A DNA stretch of 33,410 nt, taken from positions 1 through 33,410 of the forward strand of contig NZ_LMUW01000207.1 in assembly GCF_009765735.1 (NCBI RefSeq), written 5' to 3'. Below the pieces are notes generated by a model that saw only the letters and a list, made by a program, of their open reading frames with translations, searched no databases and was not told where the DNA came from. Within the stretch, counting starts at the first letter, position 1; every line of letters starts with the position of its first letter. Positions 8,982 to 17,280 of this stretch are shown one piece after another. The translations under genes and the position numbers were made by a program. Source of the DNA: Xenophilus sp. L33 (GTDB taxonomy: Bacteria; Pseudomonadota; Gammaproteobacteria; Burkholderiales; Burkholderiaceae_C).

Positions 8982-9806
8982 GTGGATATCGTCTTGCTGG
9001 CCAAGGCCGCCCTCATGGGCATCGTCGAGGGACTGACCGAGTTCCTGCCGATCTCGTCGACCGGACACCTGATCCTGGCCGGATCGCTGCTGGGCTTCGA
9101 CGACGACAAGGCCAAGGTGTTCGACATCTCGATCCAGACCGGCGCGATCTTCGCCGTGATCCTGGTGTACTGGCACCGCATCCGCGCCACCGTCGTCGCG
9201 CTGCCGCGCCAGCCTCGGGCGCGGCGCTTCGCGCTCAACGTGCTGATCGCCTTCCTGCCGGCGGTGGTGCTCGGGCTGCTGTTCGGCGCGGCGATCAAGG
9301 CGCATCTCTTCACGCCGGAAGTGGTGGCCAGCACCTTCATCCTCGGTGGCTTCGTGATCCTCTGGGCCGAGAAGCGGCCGCCGGGCCGGGTGCGCATCGA
9401 GCATGTCGACGACATGACGCCCTGGGACGCGCTGAAGGTCGGCCTGGTGCAGTGTTTCGCGATGATCCCGGGCACCAGCCGCAGCGGCTCGACCATCATC
9501 GGCGGCATGCTGCTCGGGCTGTCGCGCCAGGCGGCGACCGACTTCTCCTTCTTCCTGGCGATCCCGACCCTGATCGGTGCCGGCGCCTACAGCCTCTACA
9601 AGGACCGCGCGCTGCTGTCGGCGGCCGACATCCCGCTGTTCGCGGTCGGGCTGGTGTTCTCGTTCGTGAGCGCCTGGCTCTGCGTGCGCTGGCTGCTGCG
9701 CTACATCGCCAGCCACGACTTCGTGCCCTTCGCCTGGTACCGCATCGCCTTCGGCATCGTGGTGCTGGCGACCGCGTGGAGCGGGGCGGTGGTGTGGGCG
9801 GAGTGA
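8982..9806 (+). CDS. uppP: Undecaprenyl-diphosphatase UppP (BacA)
   Basis: This integral membrane enzyme removes one phosphate from undecaprenyl diphosphate, recycling the lipid carrier for peptidoglycan and other wall polymers; overproduction gives bacitracin resistance. The 274-residue length matches the family. Both signature motifs are intact: EGLTEFLPISSTGH (E16, E20, S26, H29) and PGTSRSGSTI with Arg167. Multiple hydrophobic helices fill the rest. The start is GTG 8982, chosen because AAGGAG lies at 8971-8976. The gene ends 7 bases before the stop codon of the convergent toxin gene, and no terminator is seen between them. Confidence 0.97.
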   Translation: MDIVLLAKAALMGIVEGLTEFLPISSTGHLILAGSLLGFDDDKAKVFDISIQTGAIFAVILVYWHRIRATVVALPRQPRARRFALNVLIAFLPAVVLGLLFGAAIKAHLFTPEVVASTFILGGFVILWAEKRPPGRVRIEHVDDMTPWDALKVGLVQCFAMIPGTSRSGSTIIGGMLLGLSRQAATDFSFFLAIPTLIGAGAYSLYKDRALLSAADIPLFAVGLVFSFVSAWLCVRWLLRYIASHDFVPFAWYRIAFGIVVLATAWSGAVVWAE

Positions 9807-9813
9807 AGCGGCC

Positions 9814-10128
9814 TCAGCGGTAGTCGTCCTCTCGCTGATGGCGCACGGCGGCGATCGTGACGGTCTGGGCGCCGTCGATCTCGAACAGCGCGACGTAGCC
9901 GCTGTGACCGAAGGGAATCACCAGTTCGCGGATGAACGGACTGTCGCCGGCCTTGCGGCATGTGAAGGGCGAAAAGCGCAGGGTGGCGATGCCGCGTTCG
10001 ATGGCCTCGATGGCGCGGCCGGCGGCTTCGGAGCCGCCGCCGCGTTCGCGTTCCCGTTCGAGCACGAAGTCCTGCAACCGCTCCAGGTCGGCCATCGCCT
10101 CCTGGGTGAATCGAACCTGCCAGCTCAA
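9814..10128 (-). CDS. RelE/ParE-family toxin
   Basis: The 104-residue protein has the small ParE/RelE-fold layout: WQVRFTQEAMADLERLQDFV at the start, a helical region, then RELVIPFGHSGYVALFEI and a C-terminal strand with AAVRHQREDDYR. The conserved Arg and Tyr in these last segments, and the ending RHQRE.DY, are typical of ParE-like toxins (gyrase or ribosome-associated mRNA targets; which applies here cannot be told). The apparent start is TTG at 10128-10126, overlapping the antitoxin stop in a TTGA arrangement, which suggests coupled and relatively weak toxin translation. It is the last gene of the leftward cluster. Confidence 0.85.
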   Translation of the reverse strand: MSWQVRFTQEAMADLERLQDFVLERERERGGGSEAAGRAIEAIERGIATLRFSPFTCRKAGDSPFIRELVIPFGHSGYVALFEIDGAQTVTIAAVRHQREDDYR

Positions 10129-10379
10129 CGTGCGGCCAGCCGCTTCTTCAGCCGGGCCACGGCCTCGTCGGCCTGGATGTAGTCGCCCGTCTTGCCGGCC
10201 TTGGCCAGCGAACGCAATCCGCGGCGGAGGAACTCGGCCTGGGCCTGGCGCTGCCGCAGCGATTCCCGCACCGCGGCTTCGACGAACTGGGACAGGGTTT
10301 CGTCCTCGCCCAGCACCTGCTCCAGCTGGTCGCGGAATTCGGGCTCGACCCGCACGGACGGGATAGTGGCGGTCTTCAT
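10125..10379 (-). CDS. Ribbon-helix-helix antitoxin (partner of the ParE-like toxin)
   Basis: The 84-residue protein begins MKTATIPSVRVEPEF, a basic beta strand as in ribbon-helix-helix DNA-binding domains, followed by two short helices (RDQLEQVLGEDETLSQFVEAAV). The C-terminal half is charged and helical, as expected for the part that wraps the toxin. I chose the ATG at 10379 because GGAGG lies about 4 bases upstream; an in-frame ATG 18 bases earlier would overlap the likely operator. Such antitoxins usually repress their own promoter, and a palindrome lies just upstream. Only 40 bases separate this start from the hydrolase stop, so the pair may be co-transcribed with the mutS cluster or use a promoter inside the hydrolase gene. 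Confidence 0.85.
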   Translation of the reverse strand: MKTATIPSVRVEPEFRDQLEQVLGEDETLSQFVEAAVRESLRQRQAQAEFLRRGLRSLAKAGKTGDYIQADEAVARLKKRLAAR

Positions 10380-10390
10380 GCCTCCAATGT

Positions 10391-10404
10391 AGCGCATTTG
10401 CGCT
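10391..10404. promoter_or_regulatory. Candidate operator of the toxin-antitoxin pair (palindrome)
   Basis: AGCGCA-TT-TGCGCT is a perfect inverted repeat with a 2-base centre. It lies 12 bases upstream of the antitoxin start, where ribbon-helix-helix antitoxins typically bind to repress their own operon. The role is inferred from position and symmetry only. Confidence 0.45.
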
Positions 10405-10419
10405 GCATTAGAGGCGTGT

Positions 10420-11226
10420 TCAGCCCAGCATGTTCCGCAGAGCAGCCTCGACCGCCGCGGCGGTGGCGAGCGGCTTTTCCATCGGGAACAGGTGGGTGCC
10501 GTCGAGCATCATCACGCGGCCGCGGGTGACCTGCTCGGTCATCGTCATGCCGACCCGGCGCATCTCCTCGGACTGGCGACCGCCGATGAAGGACACCGGG
10601 CATTTCAGCGGATGGCCGCGCAGCAGGGGGCTCAGGTTGTGCGGGATGGTGTCGTAGATCGCGGTCTCGACGTCGCGGTCGAAGCTGAGGGCGCGGGCGT
10701 CGTCGACGTCGAAGGTGCCGTGCTCGATGTAGTCGCGGAGCACCCGCTCGTCCCAGCGCGCGAAGGCCTTCTTGCTGCGGAAGTGCGCGAACACCGCCTC
10801 GCGGTCTTCCCAGCTGTTGCGGCGCTTGCGGCTGATCACGCCCGGCGAGACGCTCTTCATGAGCGCGGTCCGCTTCATCAGCTCGACCGTGTTGGCACGC
10901 CAGCCGCCGATCAGCGGCGAGTCGAGCAGCACCACCGCGCGGACGATCTCCGGATGCCGGGCGGCGCACATGAGGCTCAGGAAGCCGCCCAGCGAATGGC
11001 CGACCAGCAGCACCTGGCCGCCGGCGGCGGCGGCACGCGGCGCGGCGAAGTCGGCCAGCTGCTGCACCAGGTTCGGCCAGTTGTCGGTGACCGGGTACTT
11101 CGGGTCGTGGCCGTACTTCTCGATCGAATCGATCTCGAAGCCGCGGTTGCGCAGGCTGTCGAGCATGACGCGGTAGGTGCTGGCCGGGAAGCTGTTGCCG
11201 TGCGAGAAGATGACTGGCGGGAGCAT
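10420..11226 (-). CDS. Alpha/beta-fold hydrolase
   Basis: This 268-residue soluble hydrolase has the oxyanion motif HGNSFPAS (H9-G10), a nucleophile elbow GHSLGG with Ser78, and a late His in DGTHLFPMEK that would complete the Ser-Asp-His triad. No signal peptide is present, so it acts in the cytoplasm. The substrate cannot be told; esterase or lipase-like activity on small molecules is the general expectation. It follows the Anbu protease gene by 44 bases on the same strand and is probably in the same transcript. The start ATG 11226 precedes LPPVIFSHGN, and an upstream extension in this frame has no family resemblance. Confidence 0.88.
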   Translation of the reverse strand: MLPPVIFSHGNSFPASTYRVMLDSLRNRGFEIDSIEKYGHDPKYPVTDNWPNLVQQLADFAAPRAAAAGGQVLLVGHSLGGFLSLMCAARHPEIVRAVVLLDSPLIGGWRANTVELMKRTALMKSVSPGVISRKRRNSWEDREAVFAHFRSKKAFARWDERVLRDYIEHGTFDVDDARALSFDRDVETAIYDTIPHNLSPLLRGHPLKCPVSFIGGRQSEEMRRVGMTMTEQVTRGRVMMLDGTHLFPMEKPLATAAAVEAALRNMLG

Positions 11227-11270
11227 GCGATCGGGAACGGCCGGCGGGCCAAGGCCCGCCGCGCCGGGGT

Positions 11271-12110
11271 TCAGATGAGTTTTTCTTCGGGGGTCGAGAT
11301 CTTGCGCAGCGCGCCGTGGCGGGCGGCCGGCATCTTCAGCGGATGCTCGGTCACCGCGTCGTCCCAGACCGGGTCCTCGATGCTGTCGAACACCTCGCGC
11401 AGCTTCTGGCCCCAGCTGTTGTGGACCATGCGGTAGTAGGGGTTGTCGGCGTCGATGCAGATCACCTTGTCGGTGCGCAGCGCGTTGGCCTCGTAGACCA
11501 CCAGGTCGAGCGGCAGGCCGACCGAGAGGTTCGACTTCATGGTCGAGTCCATCGACACCAGCGCGCACTTGGCGGCCTCGTCGAGCGGCGTCTCGGGCGT
11601 CAGCACGCGGTCGAGCACCGGCTTGCCGTACTTCGATTCGCCGACCTGGAAGTACGGCGTCTCGGTGGTGGCCTCGATGAAGTTGCCGGCCGCGTAGACC
11701 AGGAAGAGCCGCATGCCTTCGCCCTTGACCTGGCCGCCGAAGATGAAGGAGACGTTGAAGTCGAGCCCCGCGTGCTTGAGCGCCTCGGCGTCGCGGTCGT
11801 AGACGTGGCGCACCGCCGAGCCGAGCACCCGCGCGGCGTCGAACATGCTCTTGGCGTTCCAGATGGTGATCGGCGGGCCTTCCTCGCCGTTTTCCTTGAC
11901 CTCGCGCAGCTCCTCGATCTGCAGGATCTCGCGCACCGACTGCGAGATGCTCAGGTTGCCGGCCGACAGCAGCACCATGACGCGGTCGTCGGGCTGCTCG
12001 TAGACGATCATCTTGCGGAAGGTGCTGATGTGATCGACCCCCGCGTTGGTGCGCGAGTCGGACAGGAACACCAGTCCGGCGTTGAGTTTGATGCCTACGC
12101 AATAAGTCAT
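11271..12110 (-). CDS. Anbu-type proteasome-like protease (ancestral beta subunit)
   Basis: The 279-residue protein begins MTYCVGIKLNAGLVFLSDSR, matching the bacterial Anbu family of Ntn-hydrolases related to proteasome beta subunits. After removal of Met the N-terminal Thr1 would be the nucleophile, with Asp17 and Lys32 in the positions expected for the catalytic set. I chose ATG 12110 because it places this Thr second; an upstream in-frame start (12137) would bury it. Anbu proteins form open helical or ring assemblies in other bacteria. They are often encoded beside ATP-grasp, alpha-E and transglutaminase-like genes, none of which is here. The gene follows mutS by 33 bases and precedes a hydrolase, suggesting co-transcription. 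Confidence 0.93.
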   Translation of the reverse strand: MTYCVGIKLNAGLVFLSDSRTNAGVDHISTFRKMIVYEQPDDRVMVLLSAGNLSISQSVREILQIEELREVKENGEEGPPITIWNAKSMFDAARVLGSAVRHVYDRDAEALKHAGLDFNVSFIFGGQVKGEGMRLFLVYAAGNFIEATTETPYFQVGESKYGKPVLDRVLTPETPLDEAAKCALVSMDSTMKSNLSVGLPLDLVVYEANALRTDKVICIDADNPYYRMVHNSWGQKLREVFDSIEDPVWDDAVTEHPLKMPAARHGALRKISTPEEKLI

Positions 12111-12143
12111 GAGCTTGTCTCGCACGAATCGGACCACGAAGGG

Positions 12144-14783
12144 TCAGCGTTGTTCGCGCGCCTGGATTTTCTTGAGTGAGTAGAGCGCCTCGAGCGCCTC
12201 GCGGGGGCTCATGGCGTCGGGATCGAGCGCGGTCAGCGCGGATTCTACGGCGCTGCTCTCGGCCGTCTCGGCCGCCGGCGGCGGCGCGAACAGGTCGACC
12301 TGGGCGCGGGTGCGGGTCTGCTGCGACTCCAGCGCTTCCAGCGCCTGCCGGGCGTGGTTGACCACCGCGGCCGGCATGCCGGCCAGCCGCGCCACCTGGA
12401 TGCCGTAGCTCTTGCTGGCCGGCCCGGGCTGCATCTCGTGCAGGAAGACGATGTCGCGGCCGGCCTCGGTGGCGCTCACGTGCATGTTGACCGCGGCATG
12501 GTGGTTGGCCGGGAACTCGGTGAGCTCGAAGTAGTGGGTGGCGAAGAGCGTGAAGGCGCGGGTGCGGTCGTGCAGCTGGGCGGCGATGCCGGCGGCCAGC
12601 GCCAGGCCGTCGAAGGTGCTGGTGCCGCGGCCGATCTCGTCCATCAGCACCAGCGAGTGGGCGCTGGCGGCGTGCAGGATCTGCGCCGCCTCGGTCATCT
12701 CGAGCATGAAGGTCGACTGCGCGTTGGCCAGGTCGTCGGCCGCGCCGATGCGGGTGTGGATCGCGTCGATCGGCCCCAGCCGGCAGCCGGCCGCCGGGAC
12801 GTGCGAGCCGATGGAGGCCAGCAGCACGATGATCGCCACCTGCCGCATGTAGGTCGACTTGCCGCCCATGTTGGGGCCGGTGATGACCTGCATGCGCTGC
12901 TGCGGGCCGAGCCGGGTGTCGTTTGCAATGAACGCGCCCGATGATTTTTCGGCGAGCCGGGCCTCGACCACCGGATGCCGGCCCTGCTCGATCTCGATGC
13001 ACGGATGGCTCACGAAGCTCGGCGCGTTCCAGCGCAGGGTGTGCGAGCGCTCGGCCAAGGCCGACAGCGCATCGAGCGAGGCGATCGCGCCGGCCAGCCG
13101 ACCGAGCGCGGCGACCGAGGGCTGCAGCGCGTCGAGCAGCTGCTCGTAGAGCCACTTCTCGCGCGCCAGGGCGCGGTCCTGCGCCGACAGTGCCTTGTCC
13201 TCGAAGGCCTTCAGCTCGGGCGTGATGAAGCGCTCGGCGTTCTTCAGCGTCTGGCGGCGGCGGTAGTTGTCGGGCACCTTGCCGAGCGCGCTCTGCGTCA
13301 CCTCGATGTAGAAGCCGTGTACCCGGTTGAACTGCACCCGCAGGTTGGCGATGCCGGTGCGCTCGCGCTCGCTGGATTCCAGCTGCAGCAGGTAGGCGTC
13401 GCTGTTCTCGCTGATCGCGCGCAGCTCGTCGAGCTCGGCATCGTGGCCGGTGGCGATCACGCCGCCGTCACGCACCAGCGCGGCCGGCTCGGGCTGGATC
13501 GCGGCCTCCAGCAGTTCGACGCAGCCGGCCGGCGGCGAAAGGCCATCGGCAGTGCGGCCGAGCAGTGCCGAGGCCGAGGTGGGCAGGGCGGGCGCCAGCC
13601 GTTCGGCCTTGGCCAGCGCGAGGCGCAGCGCCACCAGCTCGCGCGGGCGCACCTGGCGCAGGGCGATGCGCGCGGCGATGCGCTCGACGTCGCTGGTGTT
13701 CCTGAGCTGCTCGCGCAAGGTGCGCCAGGGCGCGGCGGTGCCGCCGAGCAGCGTGCCTTGCAGCGCGTCGATGGCCTCGAGCCGGCCGAGCGCGTCGCTG
13801 CGATCGCGCTTCGGTGCCAGCAGCCAGCGCTTGAGCAGCCGGCTGCCCATGCCGGTCATGCAGGTGTCGAGCAGCGAGAAGAGGGTCGGCGAGTCTTCGC
13901 CGCGCAGGGTCTGCACCAGCTCCAGGTTGCGGCGGGTGGTCGGCGGCAGGTCGATGCTCTCGCCGTCGCGCTCGACGGCCAGGGTCTGCACGTGCGAGAG
14001 CGCGCGGCCCTGCGTGTGCTCGGCATAGCCCAGGAGCGCCGCCGCCGCCGCATGCGCGTGGACCAGCGACTCGGCATTCCAGGCCGCGAGGTTGGCGCTG
14101 CCCATCTGCGTGCACAGCTTGCGCTCGCCCAGGCCGGCGTCGAACTGCCAGGCCGGGCGCACCGACAGCGTGAAGGGCGTCGCGCCGAGCGCCGCCTGCA
14201 GGCGCTGCTCGAAGGCGCTCGTGACCTCGGCGCTGTAGATCACTTCGCTCGGTGCGATGCGGGCGATCCAGGCCTCCAGCGCATCGGCCGGGCATTCGGC
14301 CAGCCGCAGCTCGGCGCCGGTGATGCTGAGCCAGGCGAGGCCACAGACGTTGCGGCCGCCGGCGTGCACCGCCAGCAGCAGCGATTCGCTCTTGTCGCTC
14401 AGCAGTTCGGCATCGGTCAGCGTGCCGGGCGTGACCACCCGTATCACCTTGCGCTCGACCGGCCCCTTGGTGGCGCCGACCTCGCCGACCTGCTCGCAGA
14501 TCGCGACCGACTCGCCCAGCTTGATCAGCCGCGCCAGGTAGACGTCGACCGCATGGAAGGGCACGCCGCACATGACCACCGGCTGGCCCGCGGACTGGCC
14601 GCGCTGGGTGAGCGTGATGTCGAGGATGCGGGCGGCCTTCTCGGCGTCGCCGTAGAACATCTCGTAGAAGTCACCCATCCGGTAGAAGAGGAGGGTGTCG
14701 GGGTGGTCGGCTTTGAGCCGGAGGTATTGGGCCATCATCGGCGTGTGAGCCGAGAGGTCCGGTTTTCCAAGGCCTTGACCCAT
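12144..14783 (-). CDS. mutS: DNA mismatch repair protein MutS
   Basis: MutS recognises mismatches and small loops in newly replicated DNA and recruits MutL. The protein has about 879 residues (E. coli MutS has 853). The N-terminal mismatch-binding segment LLFYRMGDFYEMF has the Phe-x-Glu wedge motif. The core includes GFYIEVTQ, and the C-terminal ATPase has Walker A GPNMGGKST (about residues 636-644) and Walker B LVLMDEIGRGTSTFDG. The start is set at ATG 14783, giving MGQGLGKPDLSAHTPMMAQYL, which aligns with the E. coli N terminus. The frame stays open to 14963, but that extension looks non-conserved. A Shine-Dalgarno site is weak, so the exact start is less certain. It is the first gene of a leftward cluster. 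Confidence 0.96.
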   Translation of the reverse strand: MGQGLGKPDLSAHTPMMAQYLRLKADHPDTLLFYRMGDFYEMFYGDAEKAARILDITLTQRGQSAGQPVVMCGVPFHAVDVYLARLIKLGESVAICEQVGEVGATKGPVERKVIRVVTPGTLTDAELLSDKSESLLLAVHAGGRNVCGLAWLSITGAELRLAECPADALEAWIARIAPSEVIYSAEVTSAFEQRLQAALGATPFTLSVRPAWQFDAGLGERKLCTQMGSANLAAWNAESLVHAHAAAAALLGYAEHTQGRALSHVQTLAVERDGESIDLPPTTRRNLELVQTLRGEDSPTLFSLLDTCMTGMGSRLLKRWLLAPKRDRSDALGRLEAIDALQGTLLGGTAAPWRTLREQLRNTSDVERIAARIALRQVRPRELVALRLALAKAERLAPALPTSASALLGRTADGLSPPAGCVELLEAAIQPEPAALVRDGGVIATGHDAELDELRAISENSDAYLLQLESSERERTGIANLRVQFNRVHGFYIEVTQSALGKVPDNYRRRQTLKNAERFITPELKAFEDKALSAQDRALAREKWLYEQLLDALQPSVAALGRLAGAIASLDALSALAERSHTLRWNAPSFVSHPCIEIEQGRHPVVEARLAEKSSGAFIANDTRLGPQQRMQVITGPNMGGKSTYMRQVAIIVLLASIGSHVPAAGCRLGPIDAIHTRIGAADDLANAQSTFMLEMTEAAQILHAASAHSLVLMDEIGRGTSTFDGLALAAGIAAQLHDRTRAFTLFATHYFELTEFPANHHAAVNMHVSATEAGRDIVFLHEMQPGPASKSYGIQVARLAGMPAAVVNHARQALEALESQQTRTRAQVDLFAPPPAAETAESSAVESALTALDPDAMSPREALEALYSLKKIQAREQR

Positions 14784-15167
14784 CTCGCTATTCGCGTCCA
14801 ACCCATTGATTCCGCCAGGGATTTTCTTGTCTGCGGTCAGATCTTTCAACTTGGTGACACCTATCAACTTGACTCGTTGGCGCGACTTTTGAGGGAGGCG
14901 CAGGAAAGCTGCGCCGATGGAAAACAGGCCCGGAAAAGTGACGCCTGGGAGATCGAAATGCAATTCGACGCTCGTGCAGCGAAGCTGCTGCCGCCGGCGA
15001 ACACATTATGGTTGAGGGCCATCCGGGGTTTGGGCTCGCCGCGGCGGTCTCTGCGCGTCGTTGGGTCGACCGCTCCAGTCGCCGGTCGTGGCGGGCCGGT
15101 CGATGCTCGACGTGCCGACGGCAATCGACTAGAAACCGGACTTCCAGACAAGCAAACGGAAGCGAGG
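14784..15167. other. Intergenic region between divergent mutS and the Cys-rich secreted protein
   Basis: About 380 bases with no convincing gene. It must hold the promoters of both divergent neighbours, but I see no clear sigma-70 pair. An 8-base direct repeat TCAACTTG occurs at 14846 and 14864. Frames open across the region have no recognisable protein signature. Confidence 0.5.
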
Positions 15168-15560
15168 ATGAAATTGTTTGCACGAAGACTCAGGAAATTC
15201 GAATCCGTCGCGCTGCTCGGCGTCGCGGCTTTGGCGAGCCTTGGCGTTGCCGCTCAAGACAGGGTTTGCACGCCGGATCGACAAGGGCGAATGGTGTGCC
15301 CGCCGCCGAACGCTTCATGCCTTCAGGACCGCGACGGTCGAGTGGCGTGCTCCAGTCCCGGTGGGGGGATCGCCCTGGACCGGTACGGCAAAGCTGTCTG
15401 CGGGCCCGGGTCGTGCGTCGTGGACATCCACGGCGATGTCTATTGCTCGAACGCTCCGATGGGTGCGGCTTCCCTTGATCGCTATGGGAAAGCGACCTGC
15501 ACCGGATCTTGCTCGCCGGCCGGCCCGGGACTGTGCGTCTTTCCTTCGGCGTCCAGGTGA
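15168..15560 (+). CDS. Secreted Cys-rich repeat protein of unknown function
   Basis: This 130-residue protein is not a family I recognise. It has a Sec signal peptide (basic start, hydrophobic core about residues 13-28, VAAQ cleavage region) and a mature part with ten cysteines. Five copies of an 8-residue motif D-R/I-x-G-R/K/D-x-x-C lie at 37-44, 54-61, 71-78, 86-93 and 104-111, spaced 15-18 residues apart. This regular spacing suggests a small disulfide-stabilised repeat fold in the periplasm or outside the cell. The start is ATG 15168, preceded by GCGAGG. It ends 12 bases before the convergent small gene. Metal binding through Cys/Asp is possible but unproven. Confidence 0.75.
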   Translation: MKLFARRLRKFESVALLGVAALASLGVAAQDRVCTPDRQGRMVCPPPNASCLQDRDGRVACSSPGGGIALDRYGKAVCGPGSCVVDIHGDVYCSNAPMGAASLDRYGKATCTGSCSPAGPGLCVFPSASR

Positions 15561-15571
15561 CCTGGGGAGGT

Positions 15572-15778
15572 TCAGGCGTTGAGGTCGCTGGCGAAGGTCT
15601 CGAGGATCATTGCCGCGCATCCGGCTCGCAACGCGTCGGCGTACGTGGCGAAGGCCACGGCGGATTCGACCAGCGTCGCGAAGCGCTCCTCCTCGGAATC
15701 AAGCTCGACGAGCGCCCACCAATACTGGTCGTCATGGTGTTCGACCGTGAGTGCGAGCGGATGGAGTTGATCAGCCAT
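15572..15778 (-). CDS. Small conserved-looking hypothetical protein
   Basis: This 68-residue acidic protein contains DDQYWWALVELDSEEE and an alanine-rich helical C-terminal half (ESAVAFATYADALRAGCAAM). No domain is recognised. It looks protein-like: a short beta segment with aromatic residues followed by an amphipathic helix, in a frame without the Arg-rich composition of shadow frames in this genome. No strong ribosome site precedes ATG 15778. It is convergent with the secreted Cys-rich protein and apparently transcribed alone. Confidence 0.5.
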   Translation of the reverse strand: MADQLHPLALTVEHHDDQYWWALVELDSEEERFATLVESAVAFATYADALRAGCAAMILETFASDLNA

Positions 15779-16300
15779 CCGGCGATTGTCGAAGCGGGAT
15801 GTGACAACGCGGTGAGTCTTTCGGTGAGGGTGTCAGAAGTCCTGTGGCGTCCCGGGGCCGCGCTGCGCGATTTGCCAAGGAACGCCAGCGATGGCCGCCG
15901 GAACGAGCGAAGGCCTCCCAGCCGCGCGGCCGTTCGCGCGAAGGCGCCGCGATGCTGGCGCTCGCGAGCGCTCCGAGGGCTGCCGGATGAAAAGCGTCGG
16001 CGAGGTGCGCGGGCCGACCACAGGAGAAGGCGATGAAACGCTTCGAGGCGAGGTGGTTCAGGCATCCCTCCGCCAGGACGCTGCGCAACGAGCCGCGTCG
16101 CGATACGAAGAGCACTGCGACTTGTCTGGACATCGACGATGGGTCGGGATGCGCCCAGCCGGACGTCGCGGTCGCGTTCCTGCGCATCGGAAAAAGGAAC
16201 GATTCGAGACATCGAGGTGACCGACCCAAGGGCCAGCGCCAAAGCAACCTCTACCAGCGCCCGCGAACCGTCAGCCGACGGTGCCGCGGCTCCCGGACGG
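15779..16300. other. Gene-poor stretch, no supported gene
   Basis: About 520 bases between the small hypothetical gene and the YghA-like SDR. Several frames are open on both strands, but their translations are Arg/Ala-rich and resemble nothing. One frame, 16033-16311 (+), has AGGAG 6 bases before its ATG and is the only candidate worth remembering. No repeats or hairpins stand out. Confidence 0.4.
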
Positions 16301-17197
16301 TCACGGCGTGACCATGCCGCCGTTCACGTTCAACGTCTCGCCCGAGACGTAGCTCGATTCCGCGGAAGCGAGGAACACGTACGCGGGCGCCAGTTCCGCG
16401 GGCTGACCGGCTCGCTTGTAGGTGCTCTCGTCGTCGAAGGCCTTCATCTGCGCGTCGGACACACCGCCCGACACCTGCAGCGCAGTCCACACCGGCCCGG
16501 GTGCGACCACGTTGACTCGAATGCCGCGCGAAGCGACCTGCAGCGCGAGGCCCTTCGAGAAATTGTTGATCGCGGCCTTGGTGGCCGCGTAGTCCAGGCG
16601 TTCCGGTGACGGCTTGTAGGCCTCCAGCGAGGCGGTGTTGATGATGCAGGCACCTGCCGACATGTGTGCCAGCGCCGCCTTGGTGATCCAGAAATTCGCG
16701 AACACGTTCGTGCGGAAGGTCAGCTCGAACTGTTCGTCGGACAGATCCGCGATGCGCGCGACAGCCACCTGCTTGCCCGCGTTGTTGACGAGGATGTCGA
16801 GCCCACCGAGCACGCCGACGGCTTCCGCGACGAGCGCGCGGCAGCGACCGGCGTCCGTGATGTCGGCGACGATCGCGTGCCCCTTCCTGCCAGCCTTCTC
16901 GATGTGGCCGAGGATGTGCCCGGCATCCTCCTGCTCCGCTGGCAAATGCACGATCACGACATCGGCGCCCTCGCGCGCGAACGCGATGGCGACCGCACCG
17001 CCGATGCCGGAGTCGCCGCCCGTGATCAACGCCCTGCGCCCCGCGAGGCGTCCGCTGCCGCGATACGTCGTCTCGCCCAGATCGGGCACTGGCGTCATCC
17101 GCGCCTGAACGCCGGGAGCGGGCTGATGTTGCACTGGCGGTTCCACGCGAGCGTACTGCTCGACCGGATTCGTGAAGCTGTGTGGGTCACGGGACAT
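16301..17197 (-). CDS. Short-chain dehydrogenase/reductase, YghA / general-stress-protein-39 type
   Basis: This 298-residue SDR should be an NAD(P)H-dependent oxidoreductase. The N terminus (about 1-45) is the Pro/Gln-rich leader typical of the YghA/GSP39 subgroup. It is followed by the cofactor motif TGGDSGIGG (about 59-67), NNAG (138-141) and the catalytic set Ser190, Tyr203 and Lys207 (YAATK). The C terminus ends SYVSGETLNVNGG, a family hallmark. The start ATG 17197 is chosen because GAGGAA lies upstream and the protein begins MSRDPHSFTNP as in relatives; the frame remains open further upstream. The substrate is unknown; members are often linked to stress responses or aldehyde reduction. 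Confidence 0.92.
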   Translation of the reverse strand: MSRDPHSFTNPVEQYARVEPPVQHQPAPGVQARMTPVPDLGETTYRGSGRLAGRRALITGGDSGIGGAVAIAFAREGADVVIVHLPAEQEDAGHILGHIEKAGRKGHAIVADITDAGRCRALVAEAVGVLGGLDILVNNAGKQVAVARIADLSDEQFELTFRTNVFANFWITKAALAHMSAGACIINTASLEAYKPSPERLDYAATKAAINNFSKGLALQVASRGIRVNVVAPGPVWTALQVSGGVSDAQMKAFDDESTYKRAGQPAELAPAYVFLASAESSYVSGETLNVNGGMVTP

Positions 17198-17280
17198 GGC
17201 GTTCCTCACTGATCGAAGAAAAAGGCCGGACACATCGACGAACACATCGCGAATGCGATCGCAGATACGACTCAACAAAA

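Noticed and set aside
10420..13155. One large protein combining the hydrolase with sequence up to 13155
   Set aside because: The frame is open, but residues upstream of the hydrolase are antisense-type shadow of the Anbu and mutS frames. The hydrolase starts naturally at 11226.
14846..14871. TCAACTTG direct repeat as a promoter or operator of mutS
   Set aside because: Only 8 bases, with no clear -10 box in the right place.
14784..14963. N-terminal extension of MutS
   Set aside because: The frame is open, but the extra 60 residues do not match MutS and the family N terminus aligns with ATG 14783.
12975..15167. Rightward open frame through mutS
   Set aside because: It is antisense to mutS. 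Only the last 131 codons, from ATG 15168, form a believable secreted protein.
16033..16311. Small rightward frame with AGGAG six bases before ATG
   Set aside because: The ribosome-site match is good, but the translation is Arg-rich, unlike any family, and runs into the SDR 3' end. Kept only as a note in the gene-poor region.
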